A stretch of DNA of 64,000 nt, from positions 1 to 64,000 of IMG/VR virus record IMGVR_UViG_3300006802_000089; one strand, 5' to 3'. The stretch comes from a virus. A program made the translations under genes and the position numbers. The notes under the pieces are model-generated. The model was not told the DNA's origin. It searched no databases and saw nothing but the letters and a program-made list of their open reading frames with translations. Positions 1-7,939 of this stretch are shown here, piece by piece (positions within the stretch are counted from its first letter, which is position 1; each line of letters starts with the position of its first letter).

Positions 1-2
1 AA

Positions 3-398
3 TGCTGCTCCTTGTGCTCCATATTGCAAAGTGCCATCCAATGTGTTTGATGATCCAAAGTTTTGATTAAGAGCTACAGATGATGTTGCAACAGACATTG
101 CTGTTGGATTCTTGTAAAAGTTTACTGCATACATAGTTGGTGTTCCGTTTGTTGTAGTAGCAGTAGTAAAAAAGTTTTCTACAATTAAAGGATCGGTTTC
201 GTTATGGCCATAAAAAAATATGGCACTTTCTGCAGCATTAGTTAATGTTACTAATGGAGTACCTAAAAAGTATGCATCTCCTTCTTCTGCAGAGTATTGA
301 AATATAGTTTCGTTAATTGAAGAAACTAGCAATCTGTTATCAGAACCTACTCCTGCTTTTGCTCCTTTTCCTTTTCCATCTAAAATTTGAAATCCCAT
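3..398 (-). CDS. Tandem virion-type paralogue 1 (partial)
   Basis: The frame opens at an ATG complementary to 396-398 and runs off the left edge of the window, so only about 132 N-terminal residues are visible. The opening MGFQILDGKGKG matches the start of the next three genes, which carry DGTG at the same place, and the block around ESAIFFYGHNETDPL matches their AVFYLKNN/ALLYLKNN block. It is therefore the fourth member of a tandem family. I know no function for the family; the position beside appendage proteins and the small beta-rich look suggest a virion surface or appendage protein. This is inference. Confidence 0.7.
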   Translation of the reverse strand, partial: MGFQILDGKGKGAKAGVGSDNRLLVSSINETIFQYSAEEGDAYFLGTPLVTLTNAAESAIFFYGHNETDPLIVENFFTTATTTNGTPTMYAVNFYKNPTAMSVATSSVALNQNFGSSNTLDGTLQYGAQGAA

Positions 399-409
399 GT
401 TTTATCCTT

Positions 410-1006
410 TTATACTGTACTTCTTAAATAAACTGCAGCTGCAAATTCCACATCAACACTGGTATTACCCGTACCAGGTGTTATTTCTATTCCAAGTGAT
501 GTTCCTTTAGGCAATACTATTGCACCTACTGAAATAGCAGCTCTGGTTGGCGATTGTGTAAATATACTTTCAACAACTTTTTCTCCATTTGTAAATGTAA
601 GTCCTTCTGCTCCTTTATAGGCATCGGTTGTTAATCCTTGTGATGAACCAAAGTTTCTGTTGACGCCAGGCATTTCCATATCTGTGGCACCACTAATTAT
701 AGTTCCTGTAGTTGGATTTCTTAACACTGTTACTAATACATCTACTCCACTTACGTTTGAGTTTCCAAACAAATAAAATAAAGTAGGTACTACTAAAGGT
801 AAGGATCCATTATTTTTCAAATAAAAAACTGCACTTTTATTTGCTGATGTTAAATTAATAACACCAGTATTAAAATTATAGCTTTCGCCTCTATCTGAAG
901 CTGCATCTACATCTGATTCGGATACAGCAAAAGTTCTTAATCGATTTAATGAATCAACTGCTGCTAAATATCCTGCGCCGGTACCGTCTTCTATTTCAAA
1001 TCCCAT
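410..1006 (-). CDS. Tandem virion-type paralogue 2
   Basis: This 198-residue protein begins MGFEIEDGTGAGYLAAVD and shares length, the DGTG opening, a central (S/A)AV(F/L)YLKNN-like block and a C-terminal 'LPKGTSLGIEITP' block with its neighbours on both sides. No signal peptide, membrane segment or enzyme motif is visible; the composition (Gly, Thr, Val, Asn rich) fits a beta-sandwich structural protein. Eleven bases separate it from the previous gene and no promoter-like motif lies between, so it is probably cotranscribed with the genes to its right. Function is unknown; a decoration or fibre-tip role is a guess. Confidence 0.75.
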   Translation of the reverse strand: MGFEIEDGTGAGYLAAVDSLNRLRTFAVSESDVDAASDRGESYNFNTGVINLTSANKSAVFYLKNNGSLPLVVPTLFYLFGNSNVSGVDVLVTVLRNPTTGTIISGATDMEMPGVNRNFGSSQGLTTDAYKGAEGLTFTNGEKVVESIFTQSPTRAAISVGAIVLPKGTSLGIEITPGTGNTSVDVEFAAAVYLRSTV

Positions 1007-1017
1007 TGTTTATCCTT

Positions 1018-1617
1018 TTATTCTGCTCCTTCAACATCTGATTTAAATACTTGAAACCCGGTATAAATTTCTAAAGGTTCAGCTCCATTTGGTGTATATG
1101 TTACAGCTAATGAAGCACCTTTTGGTATTGCAAGATATACTGTGCCAAATGCTCTTGCTGAAGATCCTTGTGTTTGATATAATACAGGGGTTGGTTGTTG
1201 CCCGGTAATTGTGTAACCATCTCCACCTTTATATATATCAACATCTAATGTTTCGGAGCTACCTAACAATCTATTTTGAGTTTGTACTACACTTGCAGAA
1301 GCAATTAATGTACCTCCGGTTGGATTAACATATACAGCTGTTAATCCTTGTCTAGTTGGTGTACCTGCAGCATTATCTGTTCCAATAAACCATGCAGCTA
1401 CAACTAACGGAGCAGCTTCATTATTTTTTAAATACAATAAAGCACTTTCTCCTGAGCTACTAATTGGCAAGAATTCAGTGTTGATATTAAATGCTCTACC
1501 AGATACAACTGAATGTTCAATTTCTGTTTCATTTGTAGTTCGAGTAAATAATCTACCTTCATCATCTATTCGTGCTGAATAGCCTTTACCGGTTCCGTCT
1601 TGTATTGTTGTTGCCAT
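1018..1617 (-). CDS. Tandem virion-type paralogue 3
   Basis: A 199-residue member of the same tandem family, beginning MATTIQDGTGKGYSARID. It keeps the ALLYLKNNEAAPLVV block near residue 60 and the 'IPKGASLAVTYTP' block near the C terminus that are seen in its paralogues. Only one base separates it from the gene on its right, which argues for one transcript. Sequence divergence between the copies is high, so the duplication is old or the copies are under diversifying pressure. No function is recognised. Confidence 0.75.
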   Translation of the reverse strand: MATTIQDGTGKGYSARIDDEGRLFTRTTNETEIEHSVVSGRAFNINTEFLPISSSGESALLYLKNNEAAPLVVAAWFIGTDNAAGTPTRQGLTAVYVNPTGGTLIASASVVQTQNRLLGSSETLDVDIYKGGDGYTITGQQPTPVLYQTQGSSARAFGTVYLAIPKGASLAVTYTPNGAEPLEIYTGFQVFKSDVEGAE

Positions 1618-1618
1618 A

Positions 1619-2215
1619 TTATCCTTGTGTATCGTTATCGTACCACCAATGTGTTACTACTAATGCAGTTGCACTAGTGGTTCCTACGGGTGGGGTTAAT
1701 CTAAATCCTATACTTGTACCTTTAGGTAATCGTCTTCCTAATGGTAATATAATTCGGTCAATTGATTGTTTAATCTTTTGAGGTGCACCTGATCCATCTG
1801 TAAAAGTATCACCTTCAACACCTCTAAAATTATCTCCATTTGGTGTGTTTGCAGATCCGTGATTTGAATTTGAAACACCTGCAGGTACTGCATTATCAAT
1901 AATGGTTCCCGCTGTTGGATTTCTTAATACTTGAAACGTCCAGTCTTGATCAGATGAAGCACTAATAGCAGAACCTAAAATTAATACAGCTCTGTCTAAT
2001 ACAAAATCTCGGGTATCATCATTTTTTGTATATAATACAGCAGAAGCAGTAGGTCCTGTAAAAGTTACAGGGATAGAAGCAATTTGATAGCCATCTCCTG
2101 TTACAATTGCATTATCTTCTTCTGAGATTGTTACTGCTTGAACTAATGCTCGATTTAACCCTGTTACTCTTAATCGGTTTTTAGTTCCTGTTCCGTCTGT
2201 GATGTTTGTACTCAT
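1619..2215 (-). CDS. Tandem virion-type paralogue 4
   Basis: A 198-residue protein beginning MSTNITDGTGTKNRLRV, the most divergent of the four tandem copies but still with AVLYTKNDDTRDFVL in place of the YLKNN block and 'LPKGTSIGFRLTP' near the C terminus. Three bases separate it from the preceding gene. As the first copy transcribed, it would be made from the same message as the 68-residue gene upstream. Probably a structural protein exposed on the virion; the evidence is only family resemblance and location. Confidence 0.75.
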   Translation of the reverse strand: MSTNITDGTGTKNRLRVTGLNRALVQAVTISEEDNAIVTGDGYQIASIPVTFTGPTASAVLYTKNDDTRDFVLDRAVLILGSAISASSDQDWTFQVLRNPTAGTIIDNAVPAGVSNSNHGSANTPNGDNFRGVEGDTFTDGSGAPQKIKQSIDRIILPLGRRLPKGTSIGFRLTPPVGTTSATALVVTHWWYDNDTQG

Positions 2216-2218
2216 ATA

Positions 2219-2425
2219 TTAATCCAATTCATCGTTTTCAAATATGTTGTCATCTATAGAAAAATCATTTTCATGTGCTTTATACATATTGTGTATGCGA
2301 TTCTGATGTAACACTTTTTTAGTTACAAGCAATTGATCTTCCAATAATATTCGTGTTTCTTCTAACTTCGCAGTTAAAGATTGAACATCGTCTTGATTTC
2401 CATCTAGTGTTATTACTTGTCCCAT
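2219..2425 (-). CDS. Small coiled-coil protein, unknown
   Basis: A 68-residue acidic protein. Residues 12-40 (DDVQSLTAKLEETRILLEDQ) have the heptad look of a short coiled coil; the tail is Asp/Glu rich. A late-type motif lies 7 bases upstream of its start, so it is likely the first gene of the transcript carrying the tandem paralogues. No function is recognised; small coiled-coil proteins in such places are often chaperones or oligomerisation partners of appendage proteins, but nothing here proves that. Confidence 0.65.
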   Translation of the reverse strand: MGQVITLDGNQDDVQSLTAKLEETRILLEDQLLVTKKVLHQNRIHNMYKAHENDFSIDDNIFENDELD

Positions 2426-2432
2426 ATCTTAT

Positions 2433-2440
2433 ATAAATAT
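2433..2440 (-). promoter_or_regulatory. Late-type motif ATATTTAT before the 68-residue gene
   Basis: Reads ATATTTAT on the minus strand, 7 bases before the start codon. It is one of about two dozen start-proximal copies described in the findings. Confidence 0.5.
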
Positions 2441-2448
2441 GTTTGTTA

Positions 2449-2790
2449 TTATCTTTTCGCTAATAAATAAATAGACATTGTACCTTTTGTTGAAGTTACA
2501 AATACTACTCTTAAATATTTTGACATCCAATTCATTTGTTGTAAAGTGATATTACAATTAGAAGAAGTTAATGAAATATCTCCATTTTCTACATTATCCC
2601 AATTTGTACCATCTAAGCTTTGTTGAAGTTGTACTTCTGCAGTTCCTCCAAACCCAGTACAAGTAAACTGCACGGAAAATTTATTATAATCTGAAATATC
2701 AGAAGAAGTAAATGTACCCGATCCTGCTGATAAATCAAAGCTGGATGCTAAAGTTTCTTCAAATGCTAATAATTCTGGTATATATGCCAT
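2449..2790 (-). CDS. Small beta-sandwich structural protein
   Basis: This 113-residue protein reads MAYIPELLAFEETLASSFDL and then a beta-rich domain with 'QQSLDGTNWDNV' (about residues 60-71) and 'YLRVVFVTSTKGTMSIYLLAKR' at the end. The 'QxSxDGTNW ... YLRV' pattern recurs in small phage structural domains that bind or cap tail or capsid parts. It sits among appendage genes, with its own late-type motif upstream. No catalytic or membrane features. Exact role unknown. Confidence 0.7.
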   Translation of the reverse strand: MAYIPELLAFEETLASSFDLSAGSGTFTSSDISDYNKFSVQFTCTGFGGTAEVQLQQSLDGTNWDNVENGDISLTSSNCNITLQQMNWMSKYLRVVFVTSTKGTMSIYLLAKR

Positions 2791-2804
2791 AATGCTTCTT
2801 ATTA

Positions 2805-2812
2805 ATAAATAT
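2805..2812 (-). promoter_or_regulatory. Late-type motif before the 113-residue structural gene
   Basis: ATATTTAT on the minus strand, 14 bases before the start codon; its first base overlaps the stop codon of the upstream gene, so the two genes are packed tightly around it. Confidence 0.5.
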
Positions 2813-3321
2813 TACTCAATGTACCAATTTGATACTCCGTCATTGTACAATCCGATTGCCATATAATTTCTGTTCATAATAGCTGTTGCATCTCCGTCGA
2901 TTAAATCACTGCCTGATGCTATGATTGTAATGTTGTTAAGTGCCGCATTGCCTTCTTCATCTTTGAATCGTAAATCTCGTTCGCCTACATCAGATATTTT
3001 AGGTAATAACAATTGCACACTTCCGGTGTCTGTGTATCGAACTGCTAATCTGTAATCAGAATCCAATACACTTGCAGTAGCAGCAGTTATTCTTCTGGTA
3101 AATGTTGTTATTGATGCATCATATATTAATGACCCGGTAATTATTAAATCTCCACCGACATTTACATTGCCAGTAACATCTAAATAATCAAAAGAACCAG
3201 TACGTCCAAATATATCCGCACTCGAACTTATATCTCCACTTGCAGTAAGTGTAGTAGTTATATTTAATGAATTTAATGCAGCATCTGAACCGGATACTAC
3301 AACCTTTTTCCAATTGGGCAT
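2812..3321 (-). CDS. Appendage protein with WKKV(I/V)VSGSDA N terminus
   Basis: A 169-residue protein opening MPNWKKVVVSGSDAALNSL, almost the same N-terminal module as the 238-residue gene at 3784-4500. Residues 20-75 are Ser/Gly/Thr-rich repeats of the kind found in phage fibres (TASGDISSSADI, NVGGDLIITGS); the C-terminal half ends in NRNYMAIGLYNDGVSNWYIE. The WKKV-SGSDA opening is common in appendage genes of marine T4-like phages and probably anchors different distal domains to one site. It is likely a tail-fibre or whisker component. Confidence 0.75.
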   Translation of the reverse strand: MPNWKKVVVSGSDAALNSLNITTTLTASGDISSSADIFGRTGSFDYLDVTGNVNVGGDLIITGSLIYDASITTFTRRITAATASVLDSDYRLAVRYTDTGSVQLLLPKISDVGERDLRFKDEEGNAALNNITIIASGSDLIDGDATAIMNRNYMAIGLYNDGVSNWYIE

Positions 3322-3410
3322 AATTATATTCTTTTAATATTGTGGTTAGATACATACACTTATGCCGTGTATATGCCTACTTCCTTGCGGCCAACAATAA
3401 TCAATTTAAT

Positions 3411-3418
3411 ATAAATAT
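3411..3418 (-). promoter_or_regulatory. Late-type motif in the 3322-3419 gap
   Basis: ATATTTAT on the minus strand, 89 bases before the appendage gene at 2812-3321 and directly after the small gene ending at 3420. The unusually long leader also holds a weak ATACAC/GTGTAT inverted repeat near 3353-3371. Confidence 0.45.
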
Positions 3419-3419
3419 G

Positions 3420-3569
3420 TTATTTTTTAGTTTTGGGCGGATTAGTTTTTTCTTGAATATCCGATTCTATTTTGGTTTGTAGTTGTGCTAAAAACTTGGC
3501 ATCGGCGCCTTTAATAGTTATAGAATCTAATGCAGCTCTAATTAATTGCAATTCTGATAATTCGTACAT
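3420..3569 (-). CDS. Small protein, unknown (49 residues)
   Basis: I read this gene directly: the start is complementary to 3567-3569 and the TAA to 3420-3422. It begins MYELSELQLIRAALDSIT, contains KGADAKFLAQLQTKIES and ends in a basic PPKTKK tail. The first 40 residues look helical and amphipathic. It follows the 62-residue gene by six bases and continues the same strand and spacing, which supports it as a real gene. It may be a chaperone or assembly factor for the neighbouring appendage proteins; nothing more can be said. Confidence 0.6.
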   Translation of the reverse strand: MYELSELQLIRAALDSITIKGADAKFLAQLQTKIESDIQEKTNPPKTKK

Positions 3570-3575
3570 GATTTA

Positions 3576-3764
3576 TTATTTTTGGTATTGTTGTTGTAAC
3601 TTGTATACTATTCCGTAAACTGCTTCTATATCTTTGCCTTGAAACGTGGTATCTCTTACTAGTTTCAGAATATATGCAATTTCTTGTTGTGATAATTGTA
3701 TAGAATCTGCCATAACCGTTTGTTCAGTAACTTGTTTTGTTTGAATATTATCTCGTAACCCCAT
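3576..3764 (-). CDS. Small helical protein, unknown
   Basis: I place the start at the ATG complementary to 3762-3764 (MGLRDNIQTKQVTEQTV), giving 62 residues. A longer reading from 3812 would overlap the end of the preceding appendage gene by 29 bases, which is unlike the tight but mostly non-overlapping packing here. The protein is helical and polar, with QQEIAYILKLVRDTTFQGKDIEAVYGIVYKL-type (split: QQEIAYILKLVRD, then FQGKDIEAVYGIVYKL) amphipathic stretches. It resembles in style the next small gene (49 residues). Unknown function. Confidence 0.6.
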   Translation of the reverse strand: MGLRDNIQTKQVTEQTVMADSIQLSQQEIAYILKLVRDTTFQGKDIEAVYGIVYKLQQQYQK

Positions 3765-3783
3765 AACTATATTATATAATTTT

Positions 3784-4500
3784 TTAAGCGTAAATCCAAA
3801 TTTCGCCGTCATCTGTATCTATGTGTATTGTACCAAAACCTGCGGAAGCTCCACCATATATCGGTGCTGCAGAAGCTGCTGTCTGTCCTGTTCCTGTTTG
3901 TACTGCTCCTACATACACATCTGGTGTGAACGTTGAACTGCCGGCATCAAATGAAGAAGTGAATCCCCATCTGTTAACAGAATTTTCATATGCAAATGCT
4001 TTACCTATGTTTTGAGTGTCTTGTTGCACAACAATACCACCATCACCTGCAGTAGTTGATCCAGATGCAAACAACACAAAACGGTCTGCTACAAGTAGGT
4101 TTTCAGAATTAGCAAAAGATGCGGTACCATTTACAGTTATATCTCCTTGGAAAACAGCATCATTAGTAACAGTAACAAGTGATCCGTTATCAGTAATACT
4201 TGTGTCAGCAAATGCATCGCCAGTCCATTTTGTTACGGTATTGGTTGTTAACGCAGCTGCTCCAGATACTGCTACTGTTGCAGTAGTGCTACCATCATAT
4301 GTAAATGAAGTTATACCTGTGCTATGCGTTAAATCTGGTAAATCTGCAGTACCTACTAAATTACCTTGGAATGATCCAGAAAATGAACCACTTAAACGAG
4401 TATCAGCAACTACACCTGATATTACCTGATTGGTATTAACTTCTAATGTGTTTAGTATCGCGTCTGATCCGGATACTATGACCTTTTTCCATTCTGCCAT
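3784..4500 (-). CDS. Appendage protein with WKKVIVSGSDA N terminus
   Basis: A 238-residue protein beginning MAEWKKVIVSGSDAILNTLEV. The middle has GSFSGSFQGNLVGTADLPDL, a Gly/Ser fibre-type repeat also seen in the gene at 4535-4942 (GSFTGSFTGDGSG) and in 42875-43330 (GSLIGNLTGTADTASY). The C-terminal part reads DGGIVVQQDTQNIGKAF and ends DDGEIWIYA. The modular build (anchoring N terminus, repetitive shaft, distinct tip) fits a tail-fibre or baseplate-attached appendage. No chaperone or cleavage domain is visible. A late-type motif lies 20 bases upstream. Confidence 0.75.
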   Translation of the reverse strand: MAEWKKVIVSGSDAILNTLEVNTNQVISGVVADTRLSGSFSGSFQGNLVGTADLPDLTHSTGITSFTYDGSTTATVAVSGAAALTTNTVTKWTGDAFADTSITDNGSLVTVTNDAVFQGDITVNGTASFANSENLLVADRFVLFASGSTTAGDGGIVVQQDTQNIGKAFAYENSVNRWGFTSSFDAGSSTFTPDVYVGAVQTGTGQTAASAAPIYGGASAGFGTIHIDTDDGEIWIYA

Positions 4501-4520
4501 TTTTTCTTATTCTTTTTTAT

Positions 4521-4528
4521 ATAAATAT
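4521..4528 (-). promoter_or_regulatory. Late-type motif before the 238-residue appendage gene
   Basis: ATATTTAT on the minus strand in a 34-base intergenic gap, 20 bases before the start codon. Confidence 0.5.
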
Positions 4529-4534
4529 ATGCTA

Positions 4535-4942
4535 TTAGTCTAATCCTACAAAAAACGAAGTAGAAGTAAAATATATTCCTCCGTTTGGTGCTGCGCCTGT
4601 TAATTCTGTGCTAGATGTAGCTACAGTTATTACTCCGCTTTGACTAACAGTTAATATGTTGTTGTCTGATAAATTTTTTATTAAAAATACATCTGGTGCA
4701 TTGTTTTGTATGGTTACTGCTCCTGATGAACTAATTTTAAATAATTCAATACTAGCGCTAGATATTAAAAATATGTCTTGTGCGTCTTCTACACTTGCAG
4801 TTACCGAAGCAAATGATATTCTGGTTGCATCTGTGCCAATACCTGTTAATCCGGAACCGTCCCCGGTAAAACTTCCGGTAAAAGAACCAGTTATTGAATA
4901 TGATCCGGTTGGAAGCTGTTTTATATTAAAACGTCTTGACAT
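4535..4942 (-). CDS. Fibre-like structural protein
   Basis: I choose the start MSRRFNIKQLP at 4942 because its ATG overlaps the TAA of the upstream gp15-like gene (TAATG), a usual coupling arrangement; an ATG nine bases earlier is possible. Of about 135 residues, 14-35 are a Gly/Ser/Thr repeat (SITGSFTGSFTGDGSGLTG) like the shafts of neighbouring appendage proteins. The rest is beta-rich with repeated SGxxT(I/V) turns (SSSGAVTIQ, SQSGVITVA). Probably a small fibre or baseplate-associated protein. Confidence 0.7.
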   Translation of the reverse strand: MSRRFNIKQLPTGSYSITGSFTGSFTGDGSGLTGIGTDATRISFASVTASVEDAQDIFLISSASIELFKISSSGAVTIQNNAPDVFLIKNLSDNNILTVSQSGVITVATSSTELTGAAPNGGIYFTSTSFFVGLD

Positions 4943-6165
4943 TATGCCCACCTTCCGTTAACTACGATGATAAAACTTGGATCCAATGTGAAACCTAATA
5001 TGTTTGTATCGAAAACTATAGTTTGAGGAGCAAAGTCTGTGGGTGTCCATGTGTATGCAGATTTATCTATATATTGACCGTTCAAATAAACATCAAATTC
5101 ATTTTTGGTTGCAGTAGTAGTAAGAGCCGGGTTAACGCCGGCTGCGGCAGGCACTGTTACTGTTGTAGTGCTTGTTACTGTTGCGTATTGATCTGTCAAG
5201 TTGGTTAAATAGTTTAATGTGTCTGCATTGATAGGTGTAGATGATCCGCCTCCAGATGCTATTACAGTGCCTCCGGAAAATATTTGTTGAGAAACTGCAA
5301 GTATAGAAGCCGGTACTGTGGTACTTTCAAACAATCCGCTACCTACATCTATAACTGTATCAAATCTAACCTTTTTAACTGAATACATTTTTTTCAAAGT
5401 GCTTCGACGAAATTCCTGTCCGTTTAACAGGGTGCCGTCAACTGTTATTGGCAGTGTAGCTCTGACTAATCTGTCTTCTCCTACTGTATTAACAGTTTCA
5501 TAATTAATACTGCCGTAATATGTTACAAAACGATTTTCTTCATTACCCCATGACATACGAGCATATGACATGAATTGATCTGTTAATTCGTTTATTTGTG
5601 TGGTAAAATCACACCACATCATTAAATCGTAGCTTACTGTTATGTATCTAGGAATATCAATAACTAGAAATTCTTGTGAATTCGCCGGCTCTGTTAATGG
5701 CATTGGCCATAATTGATCTTCGTACCTGTTTCTTTTGTTATATCGATTTCGATATACTCTTTTGTTGCCGGCAGCTTCTCTGTTTTGATCTAGATGTTTT
5801 AATGATTCTCTTTCTTGTACAGTTCCTCGTTTAATCATGATGAGTGGAGATTGAAGCATTCCTTTTTCATCACGTATGTATCCTAAACGTTGCACATTAT
5901 CCCATTTTTCGCCGTTCGCAAATATAACCGGGACATTTACAAGTTCTTTTTGAAACTTAATTTGCGGCCGAATCTCGTTGTCTATAAACCATTTTATTGC
6001 ATAATCAATATCATATATTGTTCGTTTAGGTGTACGAAATATATCATCATCTCGTCTCACTTGATCAGCTCTGTTTAAAATCTGATCAGGTCCTATTCCT
6101 TCAGTACGTATAGGAGATGGTTTATTAGTTTTACGATCGATATTTTGTCTGTTATATCTTGGCAT
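4942..6165 (-). CDS. Tail completion / sheath terminator, gp15-like
   Basis: A 407-residue protein. Residues 50-110 (YAIKWFIDNEIRPQIKF, VPVIFANGEKWDNVQRLGY, SPLIMIKRGTVQ) and 170-245 (IPRYITVSYDLMMWCDFTTQ then LPITVDGTLL) match the pattern I know from T4 gp15-type proteins, which cap the tail tube and sheath and join the tail to the head. Gene order gp13-gp14-gp15 supports this. T4 gp15 has about 272 residues; here about 130 extra C-terminal residues (from about 280) form a Thr/Val-rich linker and a small beta domain ending FIIVVNGRWA. Start and stop overlap both neighbours by TAATG, implying translational coupling. Confidence 0.8.
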   Translation of the reverse strand: MPRYNRQNIDRKTNKPSPIRTEGIGPDQILNRADQVRRDDDIFRTPKRTIYDIDYAIKWFIDNEIRPQIKFQKELVNVPVIFANGEKWDNVQRLGYIRDEKGMLQSPLIMIKRGTVQERESLKHLDQNREAAGNKRVYRNRYNKRNRYEDQLWPMPLTEPANSQEFLVIDIPRYITVSYDLMMWCDFTTQINELTDQFMSYARMSWGNEENRFVTYYGSINYETVNTVGEDRLVRATLPITVDGTLLNGQEFRRSTLKKMYSVKKVRFDTVIDVGSGLFESTTVPASILAVSQQIFSGGTVIASGGGSSTPINADTLNYLTNLTDQYATVTSTTTVTVPAAAGVNPALTTTATKNEFDVYLNGQYIDKSAYTWTPTDFAPQTIVFDTNILGFTLDPSFIIVVNGRWA

Positions 6166-6686
6166 TAATGTCCTTTATGTGCATATTTTTTGCCGTCACT
6201 TCCAAATCTTAAATTTCGTATTCCAATTGGCACTTGACGAGTTGCATGTGCATCAACTACTATAGAAACACTATATCCATGACTGCTACCGTTTGGCCAT
6301 GTCTCTGGATTCTTACCAGCAAAATACTGATTAGCATCTACATTGTCTAGTTCATAGTATTCGTTATCCCAGAAAATTACATCTCCGACTTCTGGATATA
6401 TATCAGCTCGAACTAATATATCTCTGGATATTGCAAACTGTGCCGTTCTGGTATAAGTATGTCCGTAATCGTCTTGAGATGCAGATTTACCTTCTTTAGT
6501 AATTAAACAAGGTAATAATATAGAATCATAAAAAGTTTTATTTTCAGATTCTCCGTACAAGTTGGATTCGCTTTGTTCAATGTTTAATTTATAAATTTCT
6601 ATTTCAGTGTCAATTACCGCATTCAATAATTCTGCGTTTATTGAAGCTAGAAACTTAGCATCACGATGTCCACCAAATAGAGCCAT
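6165..6686 (-). CDS. Neck protein, gp14-like
   Basis: A 173-residue protein between gp13-like and gp15-like genes. It contains DTEIEIYKLNIEQSESNLYGES (residues about 26-47, split here as DTEIEIYKLNIE and QSESNLYGES), 'YPEVGDVIFWDNEYYELDNVD' (about 113-133) and a His-rich basic end (KKYAHKGH). The 'GDVIxxDNxxYEL' block is what I recall of gp14-type head-completion proteins. T4 gp14 is 256 residues, so this is a short version. The role would be in the connector between portal and tail. Recognised mainly by order plus this block. Confidence 0.7.
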   Translation of the reverse strand: MALFGGHRDAKFLASINAELLNAVIDTEIEIYKLNIEQSESNLYGESENKTFYDSILLPCLITKEGKSASQDDYGHTYTRTAQFAISRDILVRADIYPEVGDVIFWDNEYYELDNVDANQYFAGKNPETWPNGSSHGYSVSIVVDAHATRQVPIGIRNLRFGSDGKKYAHKGH

Positions 6687-6691
6687 ATGTT

Positions 6692-7915
6692 TTAACCAAT
6701 ATAAATTTTAACAGGTACTTTGCTTAATACTTCGAACATTGCATCATTTTCTGCTTTTTGTCTTTCAAGCATTGCCTGTTTAGTCATTTTATCTAAAAAT
6801 TCTCTTAGTTGTGAGATAAGTGCTTCTTTTTCAGAAGATGCTTGTGATAAAAGATCTGCGGCATTCAATTGAACTTCTGCATTAGGTATAGGTATTGATG
6901 AATATTTTCCTCGAATATTACCTAATATTTCTTTAGCAAGTGCCGCACCATATCTAAATATCCACGTACGCCCCATATCATTAATGTTACTGTATGTTTG
7001 ATAAGTATATGGTATATTTGATGCGTCACTTATAGAGCCGGCATTTGGGGCTGTATTGCCGAATAAAAGAGCATCTTTCACTTTTTCTTCTTCAAACAAG
7101 AATTCAAACCAAACTTTATCAAAATAAGGAGTAGCCTGAGTTCCTTGTGTTCCTGGAACTGGATATAATTTTAAATCGTCTCCGTGTATTTCAAAAGAAA
7201 AATGTGACTTTCTGATTCTGTCGTTGAATTCTATAGTTTGTATTCTAAGCAAATCCTGATGAATAGGCATCATCATGAAGTTAACACTTGGAGAAAATCC
7301 TCCAAAGTCAAACGCATCTAGTAAGCCTTGAGAACCTAATCCAGTTCCTACAAAAGGATCAAAATATCTGATTATAGCAGGAGGCACCGTGTGAAGAACT
7401 CTTTTTATTTCAATTGAACTTGTGTTTGAAAGAGTGATACCTAAACTTCGTTCTACTGTTTCTCGTATGCTATATGTTTGTTTTCCATCTACTACGTCTA
7501 TAGAAGCAGTATGCCATCTAACATTACCTCCAGAATCTGCTTCGGTTCCATATGCTTTTGAAAGTTTTGTTATGTATTGAAGCGACGTACCAACAACTTG
7601 ATTGGTTAATGATCCGCTCAATAAAAAATTAGATCCGGTAGGTACTCCTAATGTGTTTAGTAAATTATTAACAATGTTAATTTGATTGACTTGATTTGAA
7701 TATTCCATTACTGCTTGTTCGAAAGCTGTGTAAAAATTCAAATCAATCATTTCAACATCCATCGTAGGATATCCTACTGATTGTGCTGCAAAATCTGCAA
7801 ATCGATCTGCATGCTGTTGAAATAATGAGTCATTATCGAAAAAACCAAATGGAGTGTCACCTGGCGAAAATGATGATGATCCTGGCCATATTGGTTTATC
7901 TACACTGTAATCCAT
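6692..7915 (-). CDS. Neck protein, gp13-like
   Basis: A 407-residue protein with 'LNFYTAFEQAVMEYSNQVNQ' near residues 59-78, the helix that is characteristic of gp13-type head-tail adaptors, followed by 'YSIRETVERSLG'. The C-terminal third is helical and has 'RTWIFRYGAALAKEILGNIRG' (split: RTWIFRYGAALAKE and ILGNIRGKYSSIP) and a coiled stretch rich in Gln/Glu. T4 gp13 is shorter (about 309). It lies first in the gp13-gp14-gp15 run and six bases from gp14. It should sit under the portal and connect to the tail. Confidence 0.75.
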   Translation of the reverse strand: MDYSVDKPIWPGSSSFSPGDTPFGFFDNDSLFQQHADRFADFAAQSVGYPTMDVEMIDLNFYTAFEQAVMEYSNQVNQINIVNNLLNTLGVPTGSNFLLSGSLTNQVVGTSLQYITKLSKAYGTEADSGGNVRWHTASIDVVDGKQTYSIRETVERSLGITLSNTSSIEIKRVLHTVPPAIIRYFDPFVGTGLGSQGLLDAFDFGGFSPSVNFMMMPIHQDLLRIQTIEFNDRIRKSHFSFEIHGDDLKLYPVPGTQGTQATPYFDKVWFEFLFEEEKVKDALLFGNTAPNAGSISDASNIPYTYQTYSNINDMGRTWIFRYGAALAKEILGNIRGKYSSIPIPNAEVQLNAADLLSQASSEKEALISQLREFLDKMTKQAMLERQKAENDAMFEVLSKVPVKIYIG

Positions 7916-7931
7916 CAGTTCCCTTTTTTAT

Positions 7932-7939
7932 ATAAATAT
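7932..7939 (-). promoter_or_regulatory. Late-type motif before gp13-like gene
   Basis: ATATTTAT on the minus strand, 16 bases before the gp13-like start and touching the stop codon of the phoH-like gene. It would give the neck operon its own late transcript. Confidence 0.55.

Noticed and set aside
3353-3371. ATACAC/GTGTAT inverted repeat in the 3322-3419 gap as a terminator or riboswitch
   Set aside because: A 6-bp stem with no T-run and no recognisable conserved RNA; too weak to call separately.
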